From positions 248,001-312,000 of the forward strand of contig CAXBDK010000004.1 in the NCBI GenBank assembly GCA_963974715.1: DNA of 64,000 bases. The letters run 5' to 3'. Numbering within the stretch: the stretch's first letter is position 1; every line of letters begins with the position of its first letter. Source of the stretch: Sediminicola sp963974715 (GTDB taxonomy: Bacteria > Bacteroidota > Bacteroidia > Flavobacteriales > Flavobacteriaceae). Both the position numbers and the translations under genes were made by a program. Shown here piece after piece: positions 52,940 through 62,800 of the stretch. A model generated the notes under the pieces. The model saw only the letters and a list, made by a program, of their open reading frames with translations. It was not told the origin of the DNA and did not search any database.

Positions 52940-53122
52940 TTAGACTTTTTACAGATAGATCTAATCTAAAGGTGGGTCACTTTGGCCCGGCGGGGGTGGG
53001 TCACTTTCGTCCGGCCAGCTATGGTCACTTTAACCCGGCGAGGGTGGTATACTATGTCCGGCGTTTCCAAGCAAATGGATACAAACTAGCTTAAATTTCA
53101 TAAATTCTAGAATTCCTATAAT

Positions 53123-54043
53123 TTACGAAACGTTTTGATAGGTAATTTCAAATGGTGTTCCAATATTTACTTGTTGCTTGAAATCGGAAAAATTTTTCCC
53201 GGTTGTATTCTTGAAAAACTTGCTAAAATGTCCTGGGTCCGAGAATCCTAGGTAATAAGCAACTTCCTTCATACAAAGTTTCGAATATATCGCTTGACGT
53301 TTTGCCTCGATCACTATTCGATGCCTTATTTGATAACTAGCAGATTTACCGGTAATTTTCTTTACAATTTCATTTAGATAATTTGGTGTGATTCCCACTC
53401 TACTTGCGTAATCTCCCACCATTTTCATTTCCTTAAAGTTCTTGTCCACCAAATCCATAAACTCTTCCACCAGTTCCATGTTTTTTGTTTTTAGACATCC
53501 CTCTATTACTTTATTTGATTGAGAAGTCAGTTTAAGAATAAAAATCTCAAAGTAACGCTTTAAAACTGCTGTTTTTAAAGGAATGGAAAGGTCCAGTTCC
53601 TTCTGCATAAATTTCACCAAATCCTTGAGTTCGTCCGTAGTTACCTCCTCGATATCCATACCATTTGAAAAAGAAAACAGTTTGAAAAATTCAGTAGCAT
53701 ATGTAAGATCTAACTCTTGATCGTCCATATTCAAAAAAGATTTCTCGAACCTAAAAATAAAACCTTCCGATTTTGAATCCTTTTTAAAATGTAACCTATG
53801 GGGCTGCCCAGGTTTTAAACAAATTATTTTGTTGCCTACCAAATTATGTTTATGAAGATCTATCCAGTAAGTACCAGTACCATTTATATTCCAGATAATA
53901 TTAAAATAGTTATTGCAAATTACCTCGGACTTATTTCTGTTTTTCGAATTACCAAGTAATACGGAAAGACTTATTATTTCGAACCCAACAGTGGTATTGG
54001 ATACATGGGAAGCTACAATCGGTACGTTATCATCCTTTATCAT
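53123..54043 (-). CDS. AraC-family transcriptional regulator
   Basis: A 306-residue regulator with a cupin-like N-terminal half (YWIDLHKHNLVGNKIICLKPGQPHRLHFKKDSKSEGFIFRFEKSF) and an AraC double helix-turn-helix (about residues 200-300): GITPNYLNEIVKKITGKSASYQIRHRIVIEAKR and KEVAYYLGFSDPGHFSKFFKNTTGKNFSDFK. It is a single gene, ending 60 bp from the right end of the IS21 element. Its targets may be the YCII and pirin-like genes that follow on the same strand at 54.5 and 55.1 kb, though no shared site was found. The region 54044-54479 contains no gene I can support. Confidence 0.9.
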   Translation of the reverse strand: MIKDDNVPIVASHVSNTTVGFEIISLSVLLGNSKNRNKSEVICNNYFNIIWNINGTGTYWIDLHKHNLVGNKIICLKPGQPHRLHFKKDSKSEGFIFRFEKSFLNMDDQELDLTYATEFFKLFSFSNGMDIEEVTTDELKDLVKFMQKELDLSIPLKTAVLKRYFEIFILKLTSQSNKVIEGCLKTKNMELVEEFMDLVDKNFKEMKMVGDYASRVGITPNYLNEIVKKITGKSASYQIRHRIVIEAKRQAIYSKLCMKEVAYYLGFSDPGHFSKFFKNTTGKNFSDFKQQVNIGTPFEITYQNVS

Positions 54044-54479
54044 AACATGAAAATTTAAAGATGGTAAACCGATTTTTATGCCAAAATTTAAATAATTGAA
54101 TATTAGATACTTAATATAATATGAGTGTTTTTAAAATACGATAGTTAGTGCATATTTAACGGCATCTACGATATTTAGTATAAGTTTCCCAAATGAATTA
54201 CCACATCCTTTTCAGAACTTCGGCAATAATTTATTACGTAAAAAATAGATAAAATTCCATTTACTGTCATCCTCGAATTCCTTTGTGTTTTTTGTAATGG
54301 TGACTTAAGAAATTTAAATTGATTACAAAAAGCAACTGCCGCCACGTGCGGGATTTTGGAAGTGAGGATAGATATTGAAGGTTTGGAAACTTTGTCAATA
54401 GGTGTCGAAAGCAAGAAAATACAGAGCAGGGCAGAAACAAAGCAAATGTCACTATTACAAGGACAGGGTAAAATTTAAA

Positions 54480-54508
54480 ACTTGCCCCCTATCGTTATGG
54501 GGGCAAGT
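54480..54508 (-). terminator. Intrinsic terminator of the YCII gene
   Basis: ACTTGCCCCC and GGGGGCAAGT (54480-54489 and 54499-54508) form a perfect 10-bp stem. On the minus strand it is followed by TTTTAAATTTT and lies 12 bp after the YCII stop. Confidence 0.8.
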
Positions 54509-54520
54509 CAAGAAGTTAAT

Positions 54521-54874
54521 TTATGCAGTTATGCTCTGACGAACTTCGACAACCGCACCGTACTGGATGATAGGACATTCCTGGGCAATTTTGACAGCTT
54601 CATCATAATCCTTGGACTTGATAAGAAAAAGTCCTCCTATGGAAGTATTTCCCGTTCCGAAAGGCCCATTACTGATCTTAGTGGAATTTTTATCACTTTT
54701 GATAACCCTGCCATCCACGTCCCAACGCTTCGGTGGCGCAACCAGTTTGCCTTCGGCAGCAATGCCGGCAACCCATTCTTGATAAGGTTTTAGCGCAATT
54801 TTCATCTGTTCTGGCGATGGCGCAGGTTTTTCACTGGTCAGATCTCTGTGGATCACTAATAAGAATTCATTCAT
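54521..54874 (-). CDS. YCII-related (DGPF) protein
   Basis: A 117-residue protein: NEFLLVIHRDL at the start, PYQEWVAGIAAEGKLVAPPKRW, then a GR(V)I... strand, GGLFLIKSKDYDEAVKIAQECP and VVEVR at the end. This is the typical DGPF/YCII arrangement (W-x-x-G-x-x-x-x-G-x-L, A....CP and V-E-(V/I)-R). Function unknown; related genes are linked to sigma factors or regulators. It has its own terminator (54480-54508) and is followed by a pirin-like gene upstream at 55060. A paralogue is at 1138. Confidence 0.8.
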   Translation of the reverse strand: MNEFLLVIHRDLTSEKPAPSPEQMKIALKPYQEWVAGIAAEGKLVAPPKRWDVDGRVIKSDKNSTKISNGPFGTGNTSIGGLFLIKSKDYDEAVKIAQECPIIQYGAVVEVRQSITA

Positions 54875-55059
54875 AACATTTGTATTTAAAATTAATATAA
54901 TTCAACTATAAAATTCTAGCGGATAACAGTAATCCTAATACCTACTTTTCCCAAAAATTCGATTTAAAATAGGCTACTTAAGGGGAGCCAACATTGCCTT
55001 ATCTACATTCGAATTATCAAACTTATAATTTACCCTTTAAAGCAATTTGGAGACCTACA

Positions 55060-55938
55060 TCAGGTTGGCCTAATAATATTTCTTATTTGACCCTTAATTT
55101 TTATAAAGCCCATTTTACCATTTTTATAGCCTACGATGGACTTGATCAATGCCGTGAGGGATTCCATGGCCATGGAACCTTTGGACACGATTTTCTCATT
55201 TATGGGAGGGCTTGAAAATAGGAGAAGTTCGCAATCGGTAATTCCCAGCAATGTCAATGCCTCCACATGAACGGAGTTGGCCATCGAAATAACCATACCC
55301 TCATCAAGTTCGAATGTTTCTTGATTGGTAGATAGGTCAAAACGTCCCCCTATCACGAAAATAGTTCCCGACCATTTTGCTGGAAGTTTGTGGGTAAATT
55401 GATTGCCCCTTTCCAAAAAAATATGTAAAAGGGTAAGCGGGTGTGGCAATACTGTATTATTTTTAGTTCCACTTGTTTCGCCACTAACTATCTTGACCCG
55501 TAGACCCCGTTTCCTTATCTCGGGTATTTGGTCCGTACCTATAAATACATTTGTTGGTTCCGAATGTTTTTGGTCGGTCGAGCTGTGTATGTACATCTTT
55601 ATTCCGTCCACTATGGCTCCTTCCGTTTCCGGAAACCCTGAATCCACAATTCCTGTTCCCGTGGTTGTCCATAACATGCTTCCAGGAGTAATCACCTTTT
55701 CGTTACCACGTGAATCCAAGCTCCGGTACGAAGCCGATTTTTCAAAAATGTATGTGACGGATGCCATTCCCGCATTTGCATGTGGACCAAGAACATCGCT
55801 TTTCATTTGAAAATGTTCCACACCTATTAGTGGGTTCATCAAACCGCTAAAATCCTTTGCCAAAGCTTTCCTCGCAAAAAATTTTTCATCACCAATTATT
55901 TGAGGTGTTATTACTGTGGAAATTTGCAACCTGTCCAT
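55060..55938 (-). CDS. Pirin-like bicupin protein with altered metal site
   Basis: A 292-residue protein of the pirin family: FSGLMNPLIGVEHFQMKSDVLGPHANAGMASVTYIFEKSASYRSL DS-type core with ITPGSMLWTTTGTGIVDSGFPE, then a second cupin with RFDLSTNQETFELDEGMVI and PPINEKIVSKGSMAMES at the end. Usual pirins have GPHPHRGFE and a GIVHSE motif with metal-binding His. Here the second His of the first motif is Asn (PHANAG) and the later His is Asp (IVDSG). Metal or quercetinase activity may therefore be lost or changed. It is followed downstream by the YCII gene on the same strand. Confidence 0.82.
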   Translation of the reverse strand: MDRLQISTVITPQIIGDEKFFARKALAKDFSGLMNPLIGVEHFQMKSDVLGPHANAGMASVTYIFEKSASYRSLDSRGNEKVITPGSMLWTTTGTGIVDSGFPETEGAIVDGIKMYIHSSTDQKHSEPTNVFIGTDQIPEIRKRGLRVKIVSGETSGTKNNTVLPHPLTLLHIFLERGNQFTHKLPAKWSGTIFVIGGRFDLSTNQETFELDEGMVISMANSVHVEALTLLGITDCELLLFSSPPINEKIVSKGSMAMESLTALIKSIVGYKNGKMGFIKIKGQIRNIIRPT

Positions 55939-56063
55939 GTCATTTCAAATTTTCATTTGACTTAATCACCGAGCGAAGTTTATTAAACTTCAAGCCCGCA
56001 TCGAAATTTTGTTCTAGTTTATACCTAACGAGCTTCCTCGATGTAGATATTCATCAATTATTT

Positions 56064-56315
56064 ATGAGATGTAAAATTATCGATGATGCCAAGGGGAACC
56101 AATATCCAAATTATCGTTTGTCTTGTATAAAATTCCACAGCGTCAGGGATCGGAGGAAAAATGAAATACATGAATTATACCTTGGAATACAGGATAGGTA
56201 CATAGTCCATGACCTCTTAACAACTGAAATTTGTGGTACGAAAAATGGAAACGCGAACCTATGCCGCTATGCCTCAAAACGGTGTGAGTCACTTTCAGGG
56301 ATATATAAAACATGA
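56064..56315 (+). CDS. Doubtful small ORF between pirin and SDR genes
   Basis: A frame from ATG 56064 (MRCKIIDDAKGNQYPNY...) to a stop at 56313, 83 codons, rich in Arg, Lys and Ile. No family or partner recognised. It is listed only because the gap between neighbours (55939-56377) is otherwise empty. Low confidence. Confidence 0.2.
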   Translation: MRCKIIDDAKGNQYPNYRLSCIKFHSVRDRRKNEIHELYLGIQDRYIVHDLLTTEICGTKNGNANLCRYASKRCESLSGIYKT

Positions 56316-56377
56316 ATTAGATGGTATCCATTTTCGACATCTACCAGCACTTGAATCAATTTTAAGGAATACATTAT

Positions 56378-57094
56378 ATGAATGAATCCATACATGAAAA
56401 GCGGTTGGCTCTGTTAGTAGGGGCAGACAATGGACCAGGGATGGAAATTGTAAATGATTTTTTGTCTTATGGTAATCAATCGATTGTTGTTTTCAATGAT
56501 GAAGCAACTTTAAAAAAAATGCAAAAGATATGGGCCCTAGAGAACAAGCGCCCTTTATGTATGGTTGGGGATATGACTTTGTCCACGGATCGGGATAAAA
56601 TATGCAAAACCTTGAAAGGCCTTGGAGGTCAACTACAACTGATAGTGAATAATTTGAAGCCAAATATCCGTAAGAAAATGCCTGTGGACATTAATGGTGG
56701 GGTAAATTATATTTTGGATATGAACATCTTTGGGCCTTTGGAAATTACCAAAATGTGTTTTCCTTATCTAAGTGTCGGGCTCCATGTGACGGTAATTAAT
56801 ATTGCACCTATTCTTGGAGAGGGAATGACACCTTCCAATGGGCCGTTTAGGATTTCAAAATCGGCAGTTAGCGAAATTACAGGAAAAATGGTGGACGAGT
56901 GGGGTCGATATATCAAAAGAACGAATTCTAATGACGAATGGTATTTGAATGCTCCTATTGAACCCCTAGTTATAAAGGATAATAATGGTCCAAAGTTCAT
57001 ATTATCCAATACCTCCTTTATAAAGATCTCAAAACATACAAGAATGGCCAGTGCCGTCCCAAACCAATTCTTAGAAAGGTCGCATTTTGGCTAA
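56378..57094 (+). CDS. Degenerate short-chain dehydrogenase-like protein
   Basis: A 238-residue protein with an SDR-like order: ALLVGADNGPGMEIVNDFLSYG (replacing TGxxxGxG), the DMT acidic segment (VGDMTLSTDRDK), LIVNNLKPN (NNAG position) and INIAPILGEGMTPSNGPFRISKSAVSEITGKM, where the catalytic Tyr of YxxxK is Phe (FRISK). The catalytic Ser position (INIAP) also lacks Ser. So it keeps the fold but probably not the oxidoreductase activity. Candidates: NAD-binding regulator or structural relative. It is a single gene; its neighbours are unrelated. Confidence 0.6.
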   Translation: MNESIHEKRLALLVGADNGPGMEIVNDFLSYGNQSIVVFNDEATLKKMQKIWALENKRPLCMVGDMTLSTDRDKICKTLKGLGGQLQLIVNNLKPNIRKKMPVDINGGVNYILDMNIFGPLEITKMCFPYLSVGLHVTVINIAPILGEGMTPSNGPFRISKSAVSEITGKMVDEWGRYIKRTNSNDEWYLNAPIEPLVIKDNNGPKFILSNTSFIKISKHTRMASAVPNQFLERSHFG

Positions 57095-57417
57095 AAGATT
57101 AACCGTCCTATCCGTGGCCATTTAGAAGAATACCATGGGATGTACAAGTGAATACATAATTGGTCCATCGCATTGAAGATGAATACAATATATCTTTGAA
57201 ATGTTTAACTGACCTACCATATAAACTACCCAAATCCTACTAATGGTTTCGTACCTAATCGTTGCTTTACGTGAATAACGGCAAGGCTTGCTCAATAATG
57301 TACAATTGACAACTTACCAGGATATCTCCGAACTGTAGGAATTTATTCTTAATATTTTTCAAAGTTCGGATGAAGTACCGCTGAAAGTCGCTTACAATAA
57401 TCTTTAAAAAATGGGGT

Positions 57418-57741
57418 ATGGAAAATTTTGATACGTTGTACGAAGCCATAGATGCTAAAAAAAAACAGGGGTACATCTTGGACTTCAATATAGACGTACC
57501 CTTTCGCAAATGTGAAAAATTCATGGCCGATTTGCCTACAGTTGAATATTTTGTTGATGAATTTTATCGATTTGAAGGTGATTCCAATCCAGATGATTCA
57601 TCCATACTATATGCGATCAGCACCTCTAATGGCCACAAAGGTCTTCTAGTTTCAGCTTATGGAGCCTATGGTACCGGATATTCTGAAATTATTGAAAAAC
57701 TAAAAATGCCACATGGATCAGTGGCCTTCTTGGATAGCTGA
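57418..57741 (+). CDS. Small conserved Bacteroidota protein (misannotated PRPP synthetase-like)
   Basis: A 107-residue protein: MENFDTLYEAIDAKKKQGYILDFNI, then VEYFVDEFYRFEGDSNPDDSSILYAISTSNGHKGLLVSAYGAYG. A conserved group of this size and pattern (helix start, (V)D..YR(Y/F)EG(D/E)S(N/D)P.D...(V/L)YAI.S..G.KG.(L/I)V.(A/G)YG.Y) is common in Bacteroidota and often carries a wrong 'phosphoribosylpyrophosphate synthetase' label. No enzymatic motif. It lies upstream of a pseudo-receiver gene, 57 bp apart, same strand. Confidence 0.6.
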   Translation: MENFDTLYEAIDAKKKQGYILDFNIDVPFRKCEKFMADLPTVEYFVDEFYRFEGDSNPDDSSILYAISTSNGHKGLLVSAYGAYGTGYSEIIEKLKMPHGSVAFLDS

Positions 57742-57798
57742 GATAATTGCCATGATGGTTACAGTGAAATAATAGGTTCATTTGTAAATAATTGCTTC

Positions 57799-58155
57799 AT
57801 GAAAAAAAGAAGTTTACTGTTCGTAGAAAGCGACAAGGATATCTCCAAAATTGTTGTCTCACTACTTAATAAATACGAAAATTGGTATTGTATCGAAGCG
57901 TGCGATCCTATAGAGGCTTACAGGTTGTCCTCCATAATAAAGTTCCATGCAGTTCTTATAGGGAGAATAGCTGAAGAGGATGAACAAGATTTAATTTATA
58001 CCATAAATGAAACTAGCCCCAAAACAAAATTTATAAGTTGGTATGGGCCATCCCGGAACTTGGAAGATAAGGAAATAGCGATTCCATCGATATTATCCTG
58101 CAAGCGACTGGAGTTTAATTTTAAAACCGGCCTATATCAGGGATTGGCCTCGTAG
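57799..58155 (+). CDS. Receiver-like protein without phosphoacceptor
   Basis: A 118-residue single-domain CheY-like protein. RSLLFVESDKDISKIVVSLLNKYENW gives the acidic pocket (E-S-D) and IIKFHAVLIGRIAEEDEQ corresponds to beta-3, where the phosphorylated Asp of LLD is replaced by Gly (LIG). The later KFISWYG and C-K pattern (SCKRLEF) retain the Lys position. It is therefore probably not phosphorylated; it may act as a pseudo-receiver. No kinase is encoded nearby. It lies next to the small protein at 57418. Confidence 0.5.
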   Translation: MKKRSLLFVESDKDISKIVVSLLNKYENWYCIEACDPIEAYRLSSIIKFHAVLIGRIAEEDEQDLIYTINETSPKTKFISWYGPSRNLEDKEIAIPSILSCKRLEFNFKTGLYQGLAS

Positions 58156-58244
58156 TGAATTGCGATTACCCGTAATTCCTCGACCGGTGTCGGTTGCGGA
58201 CCAATATTTTCATCCAGAAGTTTTCAAATTTACCTTTCTGTCAA

Positions 58245-58886
58245 TCAATATAAAAAATGATGGACCAGCGCAATTGTGATAAACCCGGAAGGCACTACAA
58301 TGGCAAAGACCTTTCCTACCTTTCCCAAGAATCGCGCGTATTTATTGTCAAAGCCAATGGACTGCATTGAAGAATAGAACCCATGCCACAAATGAAGTCC
58401 TAACATTATAAATGCCAGACAATAAAAAAGGGTACGCCAAGGATTTTGAAATTTTGATACGAGTTCCGGGTAATACCGTTCCGGGTCAGGAACCTTCATT
58501 TCAACGAACTTATAATTGAGCTCATGAAACCAGAAGTCATACCAATGTAGACAAAAATAACAAAGAATAACACCGCCTGTAATGATCATATTTCTGGATA
58601 TCCAACTGGCCGAATTGTACTTATAAACGTATTTGATCCTTCTTGCCCTATGGTTCCGTATTTCCAGGACAAAGCCCATCACAAAATGAAAAATCACTCC
58701 GGAAGCCAAAATTGGCTGACCTAAATATTGAATAAAGGGGTCATAGCCAAAAAAATGGGATACCTTATTAAATAGGTCGGCACTAAAGACCGATGTAAGG
58801 TTTAACGAAACGTGCAGGGTCAAAAAAAGAATTAGAAAAATTCCCGAAAGGGACATGGCTATTTTTCGTCCTAGTGAAGATTTCAT
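58245..58886 (-). CDS. Succinate dehydrogenase cytochrome b subunit (SdhC type), orphan
   Basis: A 213-residue membrane protein of the succinate dehydrogenase/fumarate reductase cytochrome b558 family: SSLGRKIAMSLSGIFLILFLTLHVSLN, QYLGQPILASGVIFHFVMGFVLEIRNHRARRIKYV, ISRNMIITGGVILCYFCLHWYDFWFHELNYKF, LGLHLWHGFYSSMQSIGFDN and VPSGFITIALVHHF. Five helices and the heme histidines (H25, H67, H111-like and H182) are present. The sdhA and sdhB partners are not adjacent; upstream lies a Dps gene (10 bp) and downstream a pseudo-receiver. It may complement the complex encoded elsewhere or serve another use. Confidence 0.85.
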   Translation of the reverse strand: MKSSLGRKIAMSLSGIFLILFLTLHVSLNLTSVFSADLFNKVSHFFGYDPFIQYLGQPILASGVIFHFVMGFVLEIRNHRARRIKYVYKYNSASWISRNMIITGGVILCYFCLHWYDFWFHELNYKFVEMKVPDPERYYPELVSKFQNPWRTLFYCLAFIMLGLHLWHGFYSSMQSIGFDNKYARFLGKVGKVFAIVVPSGFITIALVHHFLY

Positions 58887-58896
58887 GTTGGCGGGT

Positions 58897-59370
58897 TTAT
58901 TGTATATGTGACCTTAACATCCATCCCATTTTTTCGTGTACCTCCATTAGACCTGTGATATAATCACTTGTACCGGCATCACGAAAGTCCGTAGCGTAAC
59001 GATCGATATTTTGCCTTATGTGCATTAAAATCGCTTCGTGATCAGCAAGCAACTCCTTGATCAAATAAAGTGAGTCGGTACTGCCCATGGATTTCTCGGT
59101 CAGATGTGTCAGGGCTAAATATTGCTCAAGTGTTACAGGAGGGAAGTGACCAATTGCACGAATACGCTCCGCAACTTCATCAATTATTTCTTCCAGCTTC
59201 TTGTACTGGTCCTCAAAGAATAGATGTTTACTATAAAAATCCGCACCGGTAATAATCCAATGTGCCTTCTTTGTCTTGGTATACAGAATCATTTCATCCG
59301 CCATTATTTTTGCCAGAGATTCGCTAACGAGTTCTAAACGTTCCTTTTTAATTCCAATCTTTGCTTCCAT
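58897..59370 (-). CDS. Dps-family ferritin-like protein
   Basis: A 157-residue protein of the Dps (DNA-binding protein from starved cells) family. The ferroxidase and dimer motif is complete: KAHWIITGADFYSKHLFFEDQYKKLEEIIDEVAERIRAIG (H-W-x-x-x-G-x-x-F...H-x-x-F-E-D-Q-Y-x-x-L....D-x-x-A-E-R), with H36-like, H48-like, D and E ligands between subunits. It oxidises iron with hydrogen peroxide and protects DNA. It ends just before (10 bp) the orphan sdhC gene on the same strand. A terminator for the upstream SDR fragment (59432-59466) lies before it, so its promoter must be between 59371 and 59431. Confidence 0.92.
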   Translation of the reverse strand: MEAKIGIKKERLELVSESLAKIMADEMILYTKTKKAHWIITGADFYSKHLFFEDQYKKLEEIIDEVAERIRAIGHFPPVTLEQYLALTHLTEKSMGSTDSLYLIKELLADHEAILMHIRQNIDRYATDFRDAGTSDYITGLMEVHEKMGWMLRSHIQ

Positions 59371-59431
59371 AAGTTTTAAATTTTAATTTTCAATAATCAG
59401 ATTTATTCCATTTAGACGGCGTAAACCCCTA

Positions 59432-59466
59432 TAAAAAAGGGCAGATCAAATCACTAAATCTGCCCC
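59432..59466 (-). terminator. Intrinsic terminator between SDR fragment and Dps gene
   Basis: GGGCAGAT (59439-59446) pairs with ATCTGCCC (59458-59465). On the minus strand the stem is followed by TTTTTTAT, a good rho-independent form. It ends the SDR fragment transcript. Confidence 0.8.
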
Positions 59467-59488
59467 GTAAAAACAATCCTACTATTAA

Positions 59489-59850
59489 TTACCTTAAATT
59501 ACCAGGAATGCGAATCCAGTCGTCATATCTTATGGAACCTTTTAGGGAGTTGTTGTCAGGTACGAGCGAACGATCATCGATCACCGTTCCAAAATAAAGT
59601 GCCCTTGGATCGGCCACCACTTCACGATCATCCCCTTTCATTTCCAAATATTTTTTTGCGAATTTGTCCATTCCGATTTTTTCCGGACCCCCAATTTCAA
59701 CAATACCATTTATGGGTTCCCCCACGGTCAAGTTCACCATGGCGTCCACGACTTCCTCCGAAGCGATGGGCTGAAATAGACTGGAAGATAGGTGAACCGT
59801 ATCTCCCATGGTTCCACCTTGCACAATACTACCGGCAAATTCAAAGAACT
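59489..59850 (-). pseudogene. NAD(P)-binding SDR (NmrA type), C-terminal fragment
   Basis: From about 59850 the minus strand reads QFFEFAGSIVQGG, then VHLSSSLFQPIASEEVVDAMVNLTVGEPINGIVEIGGPEKI and YFGTVIDDRSLVPDNNSLKGSIRYDDWIRIPG. This is the C-terminal half of an NmrA-like/'SDR family oxidoreductase' protein, with the usual Q-P-I-A....DV..A(L/M) segment. The NAD(P)-binding GxxGxxG half is missing. At its upstream end it joins directly, in opposite orientation, to the adhesin fragment. The first in-frame ATG is at 59824 but that is internal. Confidence 0.75.
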
Positions 59851-62800
59851 GTGTTGAATGGACACAAGAATATGATGGAATGGATATGAATGAAGAAAAA
59901 TCTGATATGACTTTTTATGGATGTGATAATATGGGTGATTTTGATACGGATGGCGATGGAATTGTAGATCGTTTGGATTTGGATAGTGACAATGATGGCT
60001 GTCCCGATTCCAATGAATATTATGGGGATCCCAACGCAGATGGTGGGGACGGGGGCCAATTTGGACCGGGTCCGGATCCGGTAGCGACAAATATAGACGG
60101 AACCGTTTCCAATCCAGGGGCAACCTATGCAGGTTTACTGGAACCGGTTCGCACAGCTGTAAGTATAACCTTAAATACGGCCATGCCCGATCAAACGGCT
60201 AACATAGGAGGTGATGTCAGCTTTACAGCAGATGCATCGGCATTGATGACAACAGATTTCACAACCGATCCGGACACCACCACGGATGTGACCCCAGAGT
60301 TACTGTATCAATGGTATGTCAGTACCGACGCTGGTTCTTCGTATACCGTGTTGACCGGGGAAACCAATGCGACCCTAACGGTACCCAATGTACAACTGAC
60401 AAACGATGAATATATTTTTCAAGTGGCAGTATCCCATAGTAGTAATGGCTGTACTGAAATAACGGATGATGCCCTATTATCGATCGCTCAAAACCCGGCC
60501 ATCGCCTTGGTAAAAACAGCCAGTATTGCCGGTACAGTCATCGAAGGGGATGCTATCACCTATACTTTTACCGTAACGAACACAGGGGATGTTACCCTAA
60601 CCGGAGTAGCAATAGATGATGCCCTAACCGGAAGTGTCGATCTACCGGTAGGCCCATCAATCTTGGCCCCAGGGGAAACAGGCACCGCTACGGCGAGCTA
60701 TCCCCTTACCCAAGCGGATATAGAAACCGGTATTGTCAGCAATACCGCTACCGTTACGGGTTCGGCACCTAATAGCAGCACCGTAACAGACACCTCGGGG
60801 ACCGCATTGGACAATGATGATAGTACAGAGACACCGATAGCCCAAAACCCTGCCATTGCCTTGGTAAAGACATCGGAATACAAAGGAGATCCGCTACAGG
60901 CCCAATTAGACGATATTATTACGTTTTCCTTTACCGTACATAATACGGGCAATATCACTATAGACAATATAATAGTGGACGACCCCCTCCTGGGCGGGAA
61001 TATTAGTGGCCCCTTAAGCGGGGATACCAATAATAACAGTATTCTGGAGCCAACAGAGACCTGGGTTTACGAGGCCGATTACAATATTACCCAACCCGAA
61101 GTGGATACTGGAGTGGTAGAAAACCAGGCAACCGTAAGCGGTACGGGAAGCAATGGAGATCCGGTGAACGATATGTCGGGAACATCGGTAATAAATGATG
61201 ATATGACCACAACCCTTTTACCACCCTTTTCAGGTATTTCCTTGGTCAAGACCGCAACTTTCAATGATGAAAATGGAAACGGTTACCCCGAAGCAGGTGA
61301 AACGATAGGCTATTCCTTTACCGTTGAAAATATTGGTTATCAGACCTTGACCACTATAACCGTCAACGATCCCATGGTTACGGTTGCAGGTGGCCCTATA
61401 GCCAATTTAGACCCGGGCGACGCCGATAATAGCACCTTTACGGCCAGTTATACCATCACCCAAGGGGATATTGATGCCGGAACTATTCAGAATACCGCTA
61501 CCGCTACAGGAAAAAACCCTGCCAATGATGATATTTCGGATACCTCAGGAACAGCAGCCAACAATAACGACCCAACAATTACCATCCTAACGGAAAGCCC
61601 GGCCTTGGAAGCCACCAAGATCGGCACGATCACTGTACCGCCGGGGGTCGAGATAATTGCCGTGGGCAACGAGATCATCTTTCTAATTTGGGTCCAGAAC
61701 ACTGGAAATGTAACCTTGCACGGGATTACCCTTACGGATACTTTTAGGGATGCCAACGGCAACATGATCACGCTTGCTTCGGGTCCGGTTTTTGAATATG
61801 CGGACCAGGGCAGTGCCGAAGGCGACCTTAATGTTGGGGAAACAGCAAACTATAGTGCGAGCTACATCATTGCCCAAAGCGAGATCGATGCCGGGGGGAT
61901 TACCAATAGTGTTGTGGCCGATGGTTTTAGTCCGATGAACAGTCCGGTAAGCGATATCAGCGACGATGGGGTGGACACCGACGGCAACACTGAGGATGAC
62001 ATTACAGACATCCCTTTTGGTGAGGACCCGTCGATCGAAGCGACCAAGACCGCCTCGATCACCGATAACGGTGATGGACAGACCGGCGTGGATGACGTGA
62101 TCACCTATACCATAACCGTTCAGAATACCGGGAACGTGACCTTGGACAATGTAACCTTAACGGATACTATGCAAGACGCTGCCGGAAATCCATTAACGCT
62201 TTCTACGGGGCCCACCTTTACCAGTTCAGACCAAGGCAGTTCGGCAGGGGATCTTTTAGTGGGCGAGACCGCGACCTATACGGCCACCTATCAGATAGCC
62301 CAATCGGATGTCGATACCGGCGGGGTCGTCAACAGTGCAGTGGCCACGGGCGATAGTCCGGCCGGTACACAGGTAAATGATATCAGCGACAATGGTAACG
62401 ATGCCGATGGAAACACGGAGGATGATACAACGGACACGACCATGGTCCTAAATCCTGCCATAGCCTTGGTGAAAACAGCCAGCGTTGGTGGTACAGGAAC
62501 TTTAGGGGACGATATCACCTATACCTTTACGGTAACCAACACCGGGGATGTCACCCTTACAGGGGTCGTGATCGATGATGCCCTAACAGGGAGCGTCGGT
62601 TTAACGGTCAGTCCAGCAACATTGGCCCCAGGGGAAACAGGTACCGCCACGGCGAGCCATACCATAGCCCAATTGGACATGGATGCCGGAAACGTAAGCA
62701 ATACCGCTACAGCTACCGGTACGGCCCCGGACAGCAGTATGGTGACCGATATCTCGGGGACCACATTGGAAAATGACGATAGCACGGATATTCCGATCAC

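Larger units (their letters stand above)
50525..53063 (-). mobile_element. IS21-family insertion sequence
   Basis: About 2.54 kb holding istB- and istA-type genes. The ends carry multiple copies of a GGTCA(C/G)TTT-N-CCGGC motif: two at the left (50525-50567) and three to four at the right (about 52973-53063). Multiple terminal repeats of this kind are typical of IS21 elements. Exact boundaries and target duplication could not be fixed by eye. Confidence 0.85.

Noticed and set aside
54175..54452. Minus-strand frames of 60-79 codons after the AraC gene
   Set aside because: No motif, no consistent start and overlapping each other; treated as non-coding.
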